Part shown: one piece after another, positions 52,056 to 60,377 of the stretch
How positions within the stretch are numbered: the first letter of the stretch is position 1
Layout: each line of letters opens with the position of its first letter
Source of the DNA: MRBY01 sp943371005
GTDB lineage: Bacteria; Cyanobacteriota; Cyanobacteriia; Cyanobacteriales; MRBY01
NCBI GenBank assembly: GCA_943371005.1
Contig: CALRTB020000011.1
Span: 56,295-120,294 of the forward strand
DNA: 64,000 nt
Direction: 5' to 3'
Notes under the pieces: generated by a model
The model's database searches: none
What the model was told of the DNA's origin: nothing
Seen by the model: only the letters and a program-made list of their open reading frames with translations
Position numbers and translations under genes: made by a program

Positions 52056-54665
52056 TCAGTCTTGGGCATCACATGGTAGCTTAATCCAAAAGCAACTGCC
52101 CTCACCTATTTTACTGCTTACACCCACTTCACCATGGTGCGCACTAACAATACTTCGCACCAAAGCCAAGCCTAACCCAGTACCATCGTACCGGCGATTA
52201 AGAGCACTATCAATCTGGGTGAAGGGCTCGAAGATTTTTGATAAATCGCTTTTTTGAATACCAATTCCTGTATCAATCACCGAAAGACACAGGACATTGT
52301 GCGATGACTCAGTCCCCAGAATAACAGGTTTGTGTTCTCGGACTTGAGTCGATGAAGAATCAACATTATTTTCGTTTTGTCGTAGAGCCTGGTGATTTTT
52401 TAATTCTGCTTTTAAGGTCACAGCACCATTATCATATGTAAATTTCAACGCGTTGTTTAGGAGATTGATCAGGGCTTGAAGCAAGCGCCGCTTATCAACC
52501 GTGAGGATCAATTCTTCGAAAGGAATGTCCCGATGGATCGTAATTTGCTTACGGGTCGCTAGTTCTTGGACAAAACTCAAGGCATCATCGCAAACGGTCA
52601 CCACATTGGTCGGCATAAATTCGAATTCGATTCGTTTATTTTCTACCTTGGCAATGTCTAAAATATCGTTGATCAGTTCCAGGAGATGGACGCCACTTTT
52701 TTCGATCACCTGGAGCATTTCCCGCTGTTTGGGGGTAATGGGGCCATAGATTTCTTCTTCTAAGCTTTCGGCGAGGCCCAACACTGAATTTAAGGGGGTG
52801 CGCAGTTCGTGGCTCATGGTGGCGAGAAAGTTGCTTTTGGCACAGTTGGCTTGCTCGGCGATTTCTTTGCTTTGACGGAGTTCGGTTTCGATGCGCCGAC
52901 GTTCATGGATTTCCTGGAGGAGAGCCTGGGTTCTCTCGGTGACGAGGGTCTCAAGGTTATCGGCATTGTCCTGGATTGTGCGGAATTGTTGTTGGAGGGT
53001 CGATAACATCACCTGAAAGTTATGGCTAAGGTGATCGAGTTCAAGAATCTGGTGATGAGGCAGTTGGATCGCTTCTTCGGTGTGAAGGCGTTTGTGGACG
53101 TTTGTGGTCATTTGACTGAGTTGGTTCAGGGGACGGGTGAGCCATTTACTCACGGTGGTGGCGGTGGCGATCGCCCCCAAGATTAGTAGCCAAACGATTA
53201 CCAGACTGTAGGTATAAAACTGAGAAAGGCTTTGAATATAAGGCTTCACGGTCAAAATGAGCCACAAATCAGCTTCTAGGCTGGCCTGTCTCAGGGGAAG
53301 TACCTGGAAAGCAAAGGATTCTTCCCAAGTGGTCATCGCCGATTTGCCAAAGGAAGATATCGGTAAGGCGATCGCCGTTTCATCCAAGAGTGGTTTGGTT
53401 TCGCTTCTTTCTTCCCAATCCCAAATGGTGCCTGGGGAATATTCATTGAGGGTATCAAAAAGAATATTGTTATTTCTGTGATTAATAAAAATTCCTCGCA
53501 AGGTCTGCTGACTAACATTATTCAAATCCTCATCAAGGATATTTTTAACGGTATTTAAATTGATTTCCGTAAGTAAGTAACCCGGCTGTCGCAGGGAAAG
53601 TAAGATGCCATTTAAATTGAATTCTTCTTGGATTTGCTGGGGGATAGGCACTTTGCGAATATCAACCGTCAACTGATTATCAAGGGTATATTTTGCTAGT
53701 AAATTTTCGATTTCTTTGGTTTTGACACTATTGGCAATTTCTGCTTCTACAGCAGATAAGCCATCACTAGAAGAAAAATATTCAACGAAATTACCGTCAG
53801 GGTTAAACAAGGTAACACCTGTAATTTCCGGATGAATAGATAATATTTTTTGAATTGCAATTATAGTATTGTCACTGAGATTAGAGTCTAAACGAATAAG
53901 GTTAGCAATAATTTCACTAGCCTGGGTATAGTCTCTTTCTAAATTAGTTAATTTTTGCGTGATTACTTTAGCTGGCAAAGAAATGGTTTGATCCATGTCC
54001 TGCTTCATCTTAAAAAAGCGTTCATGGGCACTGAGGATCATCAGAGCAAATACTGGAATGACAATAAAAGCCACTAAGATATCAAAAATCACTTGTTGCA
54101 ATGATTTTGAAGACAGGTAACGCAGTCTGACAAAAGAGATTTTATTGAAGGGGATACAAATAAATAATAAACTAGCAATCAAGGCATTAAAAACACCATT
54201 ACTAGCCTGTTTTAAAGCGACAGTAAAGGCAGCCTGGGTGTCCATGCCAAGGGGAATTTTATAGAAAAATAAAACAAGGGGGATTCCTAAAATAAGCCAA
54301 TATAAAGCATCATAAAAAACAATATTATCCTGCTTTTTAGACCAAAAATAGATCACAAATAAAGCTTCTACTGTAAAAATAATGATGGCATAAAGATGGT
54401 TCCAAAGAACTGCAGTATGAAGACTGGCGATCGCTGCAGCGGCAACTCCCCAGAGAGGCCCATAAAGATAAAGAACAATCCAAGCCCCAATGGAACCAAA
54501 CAAAAAGCTAATCCCAAAAAAAAGATTCACCGGGAAACAATTACCCAAGTAGCTCCCTATGACTAAAAGTAGCAAAATCAAGCTGTCATGAAATTGCAAT
54601 TTTTTTCGATAAACTTTGAAAGGTTTGAAGCTGATGTTTTTAAAGTTCTTAAAATGCTGAATCAT
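52056..54665 (-). CDS. Membrane sensor histidine kinase
   Basis: An 869-aa multidomain kinase. An N-terminal multi-pass region (about residues 29-185, MASE1-like) is followed by another membrane helix near 190-210, and a large extracytoplasmic part (about 215-480, with a PAS/Cache-like look, VTLFNPDGNFVEYFSS). A helix and HAMP follow near 490-545 (TVSKWLTRPLNQLSQM), then a coiled coil. The phospho-acceptor His is in MSHELRTPLNSVLGLAESLEE in part, and the ATPase has NLLNNALKFT, DTGIGIQKSD and GTGLGLALVRSI. The ligand is unknown. The response regulator gene follows directly. Confidence 0.9.
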   Translation of the reverse strand: MIQHFKNFKNISFKPFKVYRKKLQFHDSLILLLLVIGSYLGNCFPVNLFFGISFLFGSIGAWIVLYLYGPLWGVAAAAIASLHTAVLWNHLYAIIIFTVEALFVIYFWSKKQDNIVFYDALYWLILGIPLVLFFYKIPLGMDTQAAFTVALKQASNGVFNALIASLLFICIPFNKISFVRLRYLSSKSLQQVIFDILVAFIVIPVFALMILSAHERFFKMKQDMDQTISLPAKVITQKLTNLERDYTQASEIIANLIRLDSNLSDNTIIAIQKILSIHPEITGVTLFNPDGNFVEYFSSSDGLSAVEAEIANSVKTKEIENLLAKYTLDNQLTVDIRKVPIPQQIQEEFNLNGILLSLRQPGYLLTEINLNTVKNILDEDLNNVSQQTLRGIFINHRNNNILFDTLNEYSPGTIWDWEERSETKPLLDETAIALPISSFGKSAMTTWEESFAFQVLPLRQASLEADLWLILTVKPYIQSLSQFYTYSLVIVWLLILGAIATATTVSKWLTRPLNQLSQMTTNVHKRLHTEEAIQLPHHQILELDHLSHNFQVMLSTLQQQFRTIQDNADNLETLVTERTQALLQEIHERRRIETELRQSKEIAEQANCAKSNFLATMSHELRTPLNSVLGLAESLEEEIYGPITPKQREMLQVIEKSGVHLLELINDILDIAKVENKRIEFEFMPTNVVTVCDDALSFVQELATRKQITIHRDIPFEELILTVDKRRLLQALINLLNNALKFTYDNGAVTLKAELKNHQALRQNENNVDSSSTQVREHKPVILGTESSHNVLCLSVIDTGIGIQKSDLSKIFEPFTQIDSALNRRYDGTGLGLALVRSIVSAHHGEVGVSSKIGEGSCFWIKLPCDAQD

Positions 54666-54915
54666 TAACCGCTAACTTGGATGTTCATAGTAGAATGCAA
54701 AAGGTCACGCTTTATCCTTGAGATTCTATAAAATTTTACTGTTATTTTCTTGATAAGACCGCATTTTTCAAGAAATCTTTAGGCGCATACTACGGATCAT
54801 TCTGATTTCACCATGCCACTCTAGTTTGAAAAATCTGTTATTTCCGGAGCAATCACCAAGTATCAACTAATCTTTTCGTCTACGTATTTCTTCGGAAGAT
54901 TATTCATCAATGGAA

Positions 54916-54954
54916 AGAGGGAACCGCTGACGATACAGTCCCCTCTATTTTTTT
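54916..54954 (+). terminator. Terminator hairpin in the kinase-alaS gap, strongest on the plus strand
   Basis: AGAGGG (54916-54921) pairs with CCCTCT (54941-54946), with an inner CTG/CAG pairing, followed by ATTTTTTT on the plus strand. On the minus strand only TTTCC follows. Both flanking genes read leftward, so either it is a bidirectional terminator for alaS or it ends an unrecognised rightward RNA in the 312-bp gap 54666-54977, in which I see no other feature. Confidence 0.6.
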
Positions 54955-54977
54955 GTCAATTATCTTGACCTTAAAAA

Positions 54978-57611
54978 CTAGCTAAGGGCTTTTAGGAGTT
55001 GCTGCTTGGCCGCTTGGAGGGCTTCTGGTAATTTGCTGGCATCCCGTCCCCCGGCCTGGGCCAGGTTTGGGCGACCACCGCCGCCACCGCCGCAGAGTTT
55101 GGCAATGCCGCCGATGAATTTACCGGCTTGCAGCTTTTTGTCTTTATAAATGCCTTCGCTAAAGGCCGCCACCAGGGAAACTTTGCCGTCTTCTGGGGTG
55201 GAGGCTAAGACCACTGCTGCTTCACCTAGTTTTTGTTGGAGTCGTTCAGCCGCAGTTTGCAGGGCTTTGGCATCGAGATCGCCCATATTTTCCACGAGAA
55301 TTTTGAATTCACCGACGGTTTCGGCTTGGCTGACAAGGGCTTCGGATTTGGCGATCGCCAACTCTCCCTTCACCTTCTCCAGTTCTTTCTGGGCATTGCG
55401 GAGTTCAGTTTGAATATTCTCCACCCGTTCAGTGATTTCTTCGGGCTTGGCTTTAAACTTATCACCCAATTCCTTCACCACTTGATCGCGGACTTTTAAA
55501 TATTCCAAAACAGCGGCTCCGGCAACCGCTTCAATGCGGCGGATACCAGAAGAAATACCTGTTTCAGAGATGATCTTAAACAGACCAATTTCAGCGGTAT
55601 TTTTAACATGGGTACCGCCACAAAGTTCCATCGAAACACCGGGGAAATCGACCACCCGTACTTCTTCCCCATATTTTTCTCCGAACATTGCCACTGCCCC
55701 TTTTGCTTTTGCTTCAGCGATGGGCATCACTGCCACTTGACTATCATGGGCTTCGGCGATCCAAGTATTAATTTGATCCTCAATTTGCGTTAATTCGTCC
55801 GGTGTTAAAGCCCGCGGACAATTAAAGTCAAACCGGAGGCGATCAAAGTCCACTAAAGAACCCGCTTGGGAGATGGAATCATCCACAATATTTTTCAATG
55901 CCGCTTGCAACAAATGGGTTGCGGTGTGATTCGCTTGGGCACGCCGACGACAAGCCCGATCGATCGTGGCATTAAGGGTTTCACCAACGTTTAAAACGCC
56001 CCGTTCCACCTTGCCATAGTGAACAAAAAATCCCGATTCTTTCTGAACATCGGTAATGCGAACCACGAGATTTTCGCCCGAAAAATAACCGCGATCGCCA
56101 ATTTGCCCCCCAGATTCCGCGTAGAAAGGTGTTTGGTCACAAATAAGCTGTATTTCCGCACCAGCCTCCGCCTGTTCAACCCGATGCCCATCCACTAAAA
56201 CCGCTTCAATTTTCACTTGGGATTGCAGATCGGTATAGCCCAAGAATGCCGTCGGATGAATATGTTCAGCTAATTCATCAAGGCTGCCTTGGACGGTTAA
56301 ATCAATCGTTTCGTGGGCGGCTTTAGAACGTTCTTGCTGCTTTTTCATCTCCGCTTTGTAGCCTTCAGCATCAACCGTTAAACCGTTTTCTTCAGCAATT
56401 TCTTGGGTCAATTCAAAGGGAAAACCAAACGTATCAAATAGGGTGAAAGCATCAACCCCAGAAATTTGTTTTTCTTCTTTTGAAATAATTTCTGCCAGAA
56501 GTTTTTCGCCCCGCTCTAAAGTCTTGAGGAAGTTATTTTCTTCTCGCTCTAATTCCTGCTTGATAAAACTTTCCCGCTCACGGGTATTGGGGTAGGCAGT
56601 TTCAGAGAGTTGAATCGCGGTTTCTGCCACTTGATTAATAAAATTACCATCAATGCCAATCAGCCGACCATGACGTACCACCCGCCGAATTAGGCGCCGC
56701 AATACGTAACCCCGATCCGTATTCGAAGCGGTAATCCCATCGGCAATCATGTGGACAACAGAGCGCACATGATCGCCAATGACTTTTAATGAAACTTTTG
56801 TTTTTTCGTCCGCTTTTTCGTAGTGGATTCCGGCGGCTTTGGCGGCAGTTTCAATAATTGGAAAAATCAGATCCGTTTCGTAGTTATTGGGCACCCGCTG
56901 AAGAATTTGTGCCATCCGCTCCAATCCCATCCCCGTATCAATATTTTTGTTTTGGAGGGGGGTTAAATTACCTTCAGCATCGCGATTATATTGCATAAAA
57001 ACGAGGTTGTAATACTCGATAAACCGGGTATCGTCCTCTAGATCAATGTCATCATCTCCCAACTCTGGTTTGAAGTCGTAGTACAACTCGGAACAGGGGC
57101 CACAGGGGCCAGTGGGGCCAGATTTCCAGAAATTATCTTCTTCACCCATGCGGATAATTCGTTTTTCGGGCACACCGACTTGATCGCGCCAGATGGCAAA
57201 GGCTTCATCGTCTTCGCGGAACACACTGACGACAATATTTTTCGGGTCAAGTTTAAAGACTGCCGTTGAGAGTTCCCAGGCCCAGGCGATCGCCTGTTCT
57301 TTGAAATAGTCTCCAAAGCTAAAATTACCGAGCATCTCAAAGAACGTATGGTGCCGGGCGGTGCGGCCTACGTTCTCAATGTCATTGGTGCGGATACATT
57401 TTTGGGAAGTGGTGGCGCGGGGGCTAGGGGCGTCCTGCTGTCCGAGGAAAATCGGCTTAAACGGTAACATCCCCGCAATGGTCAAAAGTACCGTGGGATC
57501 CTCCGGCACAAGGGAAGCACTGGGGAGGATGGGGTGTTGCCGCTGGTTGAAAAACTCTAAAAATTTCGACCGAATTTCACTTCCGCTCAGGACAGGAGGC
57601 ACACTAGACAT
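54978..57611 (-). CDS. alaS: Alanyl-tRNA synthetase
   Basis: Charges tRNA-Ala and edits Ser/Gly. The 877-aa class II enzyme has the catalytic start EIRSKFLEFFNQRQHPILPS near 11-30, HHTFFEMLGNFSFGDYFKEQ near 86-105, TGPCGPCSELYYD near 167-179 and the GYVLRRLIRR motif 3. The editing site has NHTATHLLQAAL near 566-577 and VSMELCGGTHVKN near 660-672. The C-terminal C-Ala domain ends with GGGGGGRPNLAQAGGRD. The start ATG is at 57611. The Uma2 gene lies 136 bp upstream on the same strand. Confidence 0.96.
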   Translation of the reverse strand: MSSVPPVLSGSEIRSKFLEFFNQRQHPILPSASLVPEDPTVLLTIAGMLPFKPIFLGQQDAPSPRATTSQKCIRTNDIENVGRTARHHTFFEMLGNFSFGDYFKEQAIAWAWELSTAVFKLDPKNIVVSVFREDDEAFAIWRDQVGVPEKRIIRMGEEDNFWKSGPTGPCGPCSELYYDFKPELGDDDIDLEDDTRFIEYYNLVFMQYNRDAEGNLTPLQNKNIDTGMGLERMAQILQRVPNNYETDLIFPIIETAAKAAGIHYEKADEKTKVSLKVIGDHVRSVVHMIADGITASNTDRGYVLRRLIRRVVRHGRLIGIDGNFINQVAETAIQLSETAYPNTRERESFIKQELEREENNFLKTLERGEKLLAEIISKEEKQISGVDAFTLFDTFGFPFELTQEIAEENGLTVDAEGYKAEMKKQQERSKAAHETIDLTVQGSLDELAEHIHPTAFLGYTDLQSQVKIEAVLVDGHRVEQAEAGAEIQLICDQTPFYAESGGQIGDRGYFSGENLVVRITDVQKESGFFVHYGKVERGVLNVGETLNATIDRACRRRAQANHTATHLLQAALKNIVDDSISQAGSLVDFDRLRFDFNCPRALTPDELTQIEDQINTWIAEAHDSQVAVMPIAEAKAKGAVAMFGEKYGEEVRVVDFPGVSMELCGGTHVKNTAEIGLFKIISETGISSGIRRIEAVAGAAVLEYLKVRDQVVKELGDKFKAKPEEITERVENIQTELRNAQKELEKVKGELAIAKSEALVSQAETVGEFKILVENMGDLDAKALQTAAERLQQKLGEAAVVLASTPEDGKVSLVAAFSEGIYKDKKLQAGKFIGGIAKLCGGGGGGRPNLAQAGGRDASKLPEALQAAKQQLLKALS

Positions 57612-57701
57612 AGGAGTTACGAAAAATTTTTGCGCTACAAACTTTACTGTCTGTATTGTGACATTCTTTGCGGTGGATTCCTGGGAAAAACCTCAAAATC
57701 A

Positions 57702-57745
57702 GGCGATCGCCCCGGAAACTTTTCTGTTCCCAAAAGGCGATCGCC
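57702..57745 (+). repeat. Left copy of a 44-bp direct repeat with HIP1 at both ends
   Basis: Begins GGCGATCGCCCC and ends CCCAAAAGGCGATCGCC. It matches the copy at 58364-58407 in 39 of 44 positions, same orientation. It ends one base before the stop of the Uma2 gene at 57747, so the gene is bracketed by the two copies. Confidence 0.75.
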
Positions 57746-57746
57746 T

Positions 57747-58295
57747 CTACGCAAGCAGTTTGCCAACAGACACGCTTACGTCGGGAAAGCTAAGGGGAGA
57801 AATTAGGCCTGTCTTTAGAATTTGCTCTGTTGCATAGGAAGCATTTTGCAGATCTTTAAAGACGATTAACTGGTGATGCTGTAAGTCAACCACCCAATAT
57901 TCTTGAATCCCAGCTTCTGCGTAAATGCTTTTCTTTTCGGTTAAATACTTTGTGAGGGTAGCTTGGGCACATTCAATGAGCCAAAAAATATTTTCAGGGT
58001 AGGGGTGATGGTTTAGGTATTCCCGTCCCAATGGCTGCACGATCGCCACATCGGGTTCCGGTTCAGAATTATCCGGCAATGTAATGGGATGAGCTTCACT
58101 CACTAAGGCGCGATCGCCCAATAATCCTTGTAAATAGTGACCAATACTACGGGTGTAGTAGGCATGGGGTTCTCGCTCTGGGGCCATGACAACCAAATTC
58201 CCTCGTAGTAACTCCACTGCTTCATCAACAAAGAGACCCGCTTCAATTGCTTGATGGTAGTTTGCCACTGTCCATTTATAGGTTGCCAGAGTCAT
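57747..58295 (-). CDS. Uma2-family endonuclease-like protein
   Basis: A third Uma2 gene, 182 aa, of a different subgroup from those at 46291 and 62707. It has YKWTVANYHQAIEAGLF near 6-22, ELLRGNLVVMAPEREPHAYY near 28-47, SEPEPDVAIVQP near 77-88 with the presumed catalytic Asp, IFWLIECAQATLTK with Glu near 107, and KSIYAEAGIQEYWVVDL near 121-137. The ATG at 58295 is the conserved start. It lies between alaS and a site-2 protease gene and is framed by the direct repeats at 57702 and 58364. Confidence 0.85.
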   Translation of the reverse strand: MTLATYKWTVANYHQAIEAGLFVDEAVELLRGNLVVMAPEREPHAYYTRSIGHYLQGLLGDRALVSEAHPITLPDNSEPEPDVAIVQPLGREYLNHHPYPENIFWLIECAQATLTKYLTEKKSIYAEAGIQEYWVVDLQHHQLIVFKDLQNASYATEQILKTGLISPLSFPDVSVSVGKLLA

Positions 58296-58363
58296 CGGTG
58301 TTTCATCTCTGCGTTTTGCTTCGATTGTAGTTTATGTTTTAATTTACACCAACTAATATTGAG

Positions 58364-58407
58364 GGCGATCGCCCCAAGAACTTTTTTGCTCCCAAAAGGC
58401 GATCGCC
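58364..58407 (+). repeat. Right copy of the 44-bp direct repeat
   Basis: Begins GGCGATCGCCCCAAG and ends CCCAAAAGGCGATCGCC; differs from the 57702 copy at five positions. It lies 69 bp upstream of the Uma2 start and 30 bp past the protease stop. Confidence 0.75.
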
Positions 58408-58436
58408 CAAGTTGATATTAATTTTTGAGTTAAAGA

Positions 58437-59567
58437 TTAAGCAGACTGGACTTTTGCCTCCTGCTGACTGCTTTGCAATAGTTTAATGATCGCGGACTTC
58501 TCTAGGAGTCCCACAAGAGTTCCATTGGTCTGAATGACAGCGAGGGCTTGCAAACCTTGTTGTTCGAGTTTGGCGGCCACATCTAAGAGTGACAAATCAG
58601 ACTGAACTTGATTTTCTGCAGGGACAGATTTGATAAAATCACGCACTTGATTGTGGGGCCAGTCATTGGTAGGCACTGCACGGAGAACATCAAGGTGCAC
58701 CTCACCGAGTAATTGACCTGTTTCATCCTGGACTAAGAAGCGTTTCCACTGGTTGCCAGAGCGAATAGCACTATTGGCTAAATCCCGTAGAGTCGTTTCT
58801 GCTGAGATGATCGGGCTATCTTTAACCACTGCATCAGCCGCTGTTAAGCCAGAGAGAGCCGATTGGATCGTGGCAGATTGGGCAGAACGACCAGCGTTTT
58901 GGAGCAAGAACCAACCAATAATCAGTGTCCAGAAGCTACCCACGTTAGAAATACCAAGGATAGATAATGCGCCGAGAATAATCGCGGTCCAACCGATGAA
59001 CTGACCGACGCGGCTGGCCCAGATCGTGCCGGTGAAGCGGTTCCCCGTCAGTTTCCAGACGATAGATTTGAGGACGTTACCACCATCAAGGGGTAGACCA
59101 GGGATCATATTAAAGGTGGCCAAGATTAAGTTGATGTAAGCCAACAATCCGGCGATCGCCGCTGTCGGCCCACTCAGGACACCGCTACCCGTTAAGAGGA
59201 AAAGCGCGATAAATAGAGCCAAACTCACAAGTGGCCCTGCTACGGCAATCCAGAATGCACCACCGGGAGTTTTCGCTTCCTCATCAAGGTTTGCCAATCC
59301 CCCAAATAAGAAGAGAGTGATGGAGTTTACACCAATTCCTTGGCGAATCGCCGCATAACTGTGACCCAACTCGTGGAGCAATACAGAAGCAAACAGGAGT
59401 AAACCTGCTACCAATCCTAAAATTAAGGCGTTAATGCCGAGGGCCGGAAATTGAGACGCTAGGCCACCGCCAAAGTTCAGGGTGACGAGTACTAGAACGA
59501 TGAACCAAGAAATATTGATGTAGAAGGGGATTCCAAATAAATTCCCCACCCGAAAATTGCCGTTCAT
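58437..59567 (-). CDS. Site-2 protease family metalloprotease with CBS domains
   Basis: A 376-aa membrane protease of the M50/S2P family. The zinc site HELGHSYAAIR is near residues 57-67, and the third ligand is in NMIPGLPLDGGNVLKS near 151-166. There are about six membrane helices, and the cytosolic C-terminal 130 residues form two CBS modules (VVKDSPIISAETTLRDLAN, then LLDVAAKLEQQGLQALAVIQ). Family members release membrane-bound regulators. ATG 59567 has GGAGG eight bases upstream; an ATG eleven codons earlier was rejected. Confidence 0.9.
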   Translation of the reverse strand: MNGNFRVGNLFGIPFYINISWFIVLVLVTLNFGGGLASQFPALGINALILGLVAGLLLFASVLLHELGHSYAAIRQGIGVNSITLFLFGGLANLDEEAKTPGGAFWIAVAGPLVSLALFIALFLLTGSGVLSGPTAAIAGLLAYINLILATFNMIPGLPLDGGNVLKSIVWKLTGNRFTGTIWASRVGQFIGWTAIILGALSILGISNVGSFWTLIIGWFLLQNAGRSAQSATIQSALSGLTAADAVVKDSPIISAETTLRDLANSAIRSGNQWKRFLVQDETGQLLGEVHLDVLRAVPTNDWPHNQVRDFIKSVPAENQVQSDLSLLDVAAKLEQQGLQALAVIQTNGTLVGLLEKSAIIKLLQSSQQEAKVQSA

Positions 59568-59815
59568 AAATGAACCTCCCGAATCGTTGTTGAGGCCCAA
59601 AAAGACTTACGTTTAGCGCTATTGAAAACCTTTTTGTCCGCTTTCACTGGTTACATTGTAACAAAATGTAAAACTCCCGCCTTGCTGGTTGGGTAGTGGA
59701 ATCCGTCGTTTTGGGTTCGGTTCGCTTGGGGCTACTCGCTTTTGAAGGCACCGATAAAAAAAGGCGATCGCCTCTAACAAAACAAAACTGTCACCAAACT
59801 CAACAATGCTTAGAC

Positions 59816-60236
59816 TTAATTCAATAGGTTTTGTGGGGGACTAAGAAAAGGATAATCTTGGGGAAAATCTACATCATATTCAAGTTGCATATTGGCTATA
59901 GCTTCCTGATAACAATCCAGGTAAATTTCTTCGAGTAGATGACTCAAACTAGGAGAATCTGCTAACAAATCTTTTAATTTAGATTGAGTTCTCCGAATCG
60001 TTACATCCCAACCCCGATAACATTCAGGTATAGGGACATAGTGGCGCTTTAGGAGATGTTTATTCAAATAGCGTAATTAAGCGACTTTTGAGTTCACGTT
60101 TTTCCCGTTTCCCTAAGGATTCCACCTCATCAATTAAATGTTCCAAATCCAGGGCTGCAAAATTTTGAGTTTTAAGTTCCTCGACAGTTTTCTCGATCCA
60201 CACTAAAAAGTCACGATCATAGAGCGCTTTTTCCAT
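59816..60236 (-). pseudogene. DUF29-family gene broken by a frameshift
   Basis: Two leftward fragments together make one DUF29 protein. The first runs from MEKALYDRDFLVWIEKTVEE to a stop at 60060-60062 after SRLITLF. The second starts near 60067 with HLLKRHYVPIPECYRGW and continues to the usual C-terminus with EIYLDCYQEAIANMQLE. The two frames meet at about 60058-60070, where one extra base or a few bases would explain the break. DUF29 proteins are small, cyanobacteria-rich and of unknown function. Either it is a recent pseudogene or a sequencing error. Confidence 0.75.
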
Positions 60237-60377
60237 CTTGATGAATCTCCTGAAAACTTGTCTCATTGGCGATCATAACGATTAACCCCAGTAAAGTGGC
60301 GATCGCCTATTTGCATATACTATCTTTCCCCTGAAGCCTTACAATAACGCTGTTACAAAAAATTTCGACGCAAAACC

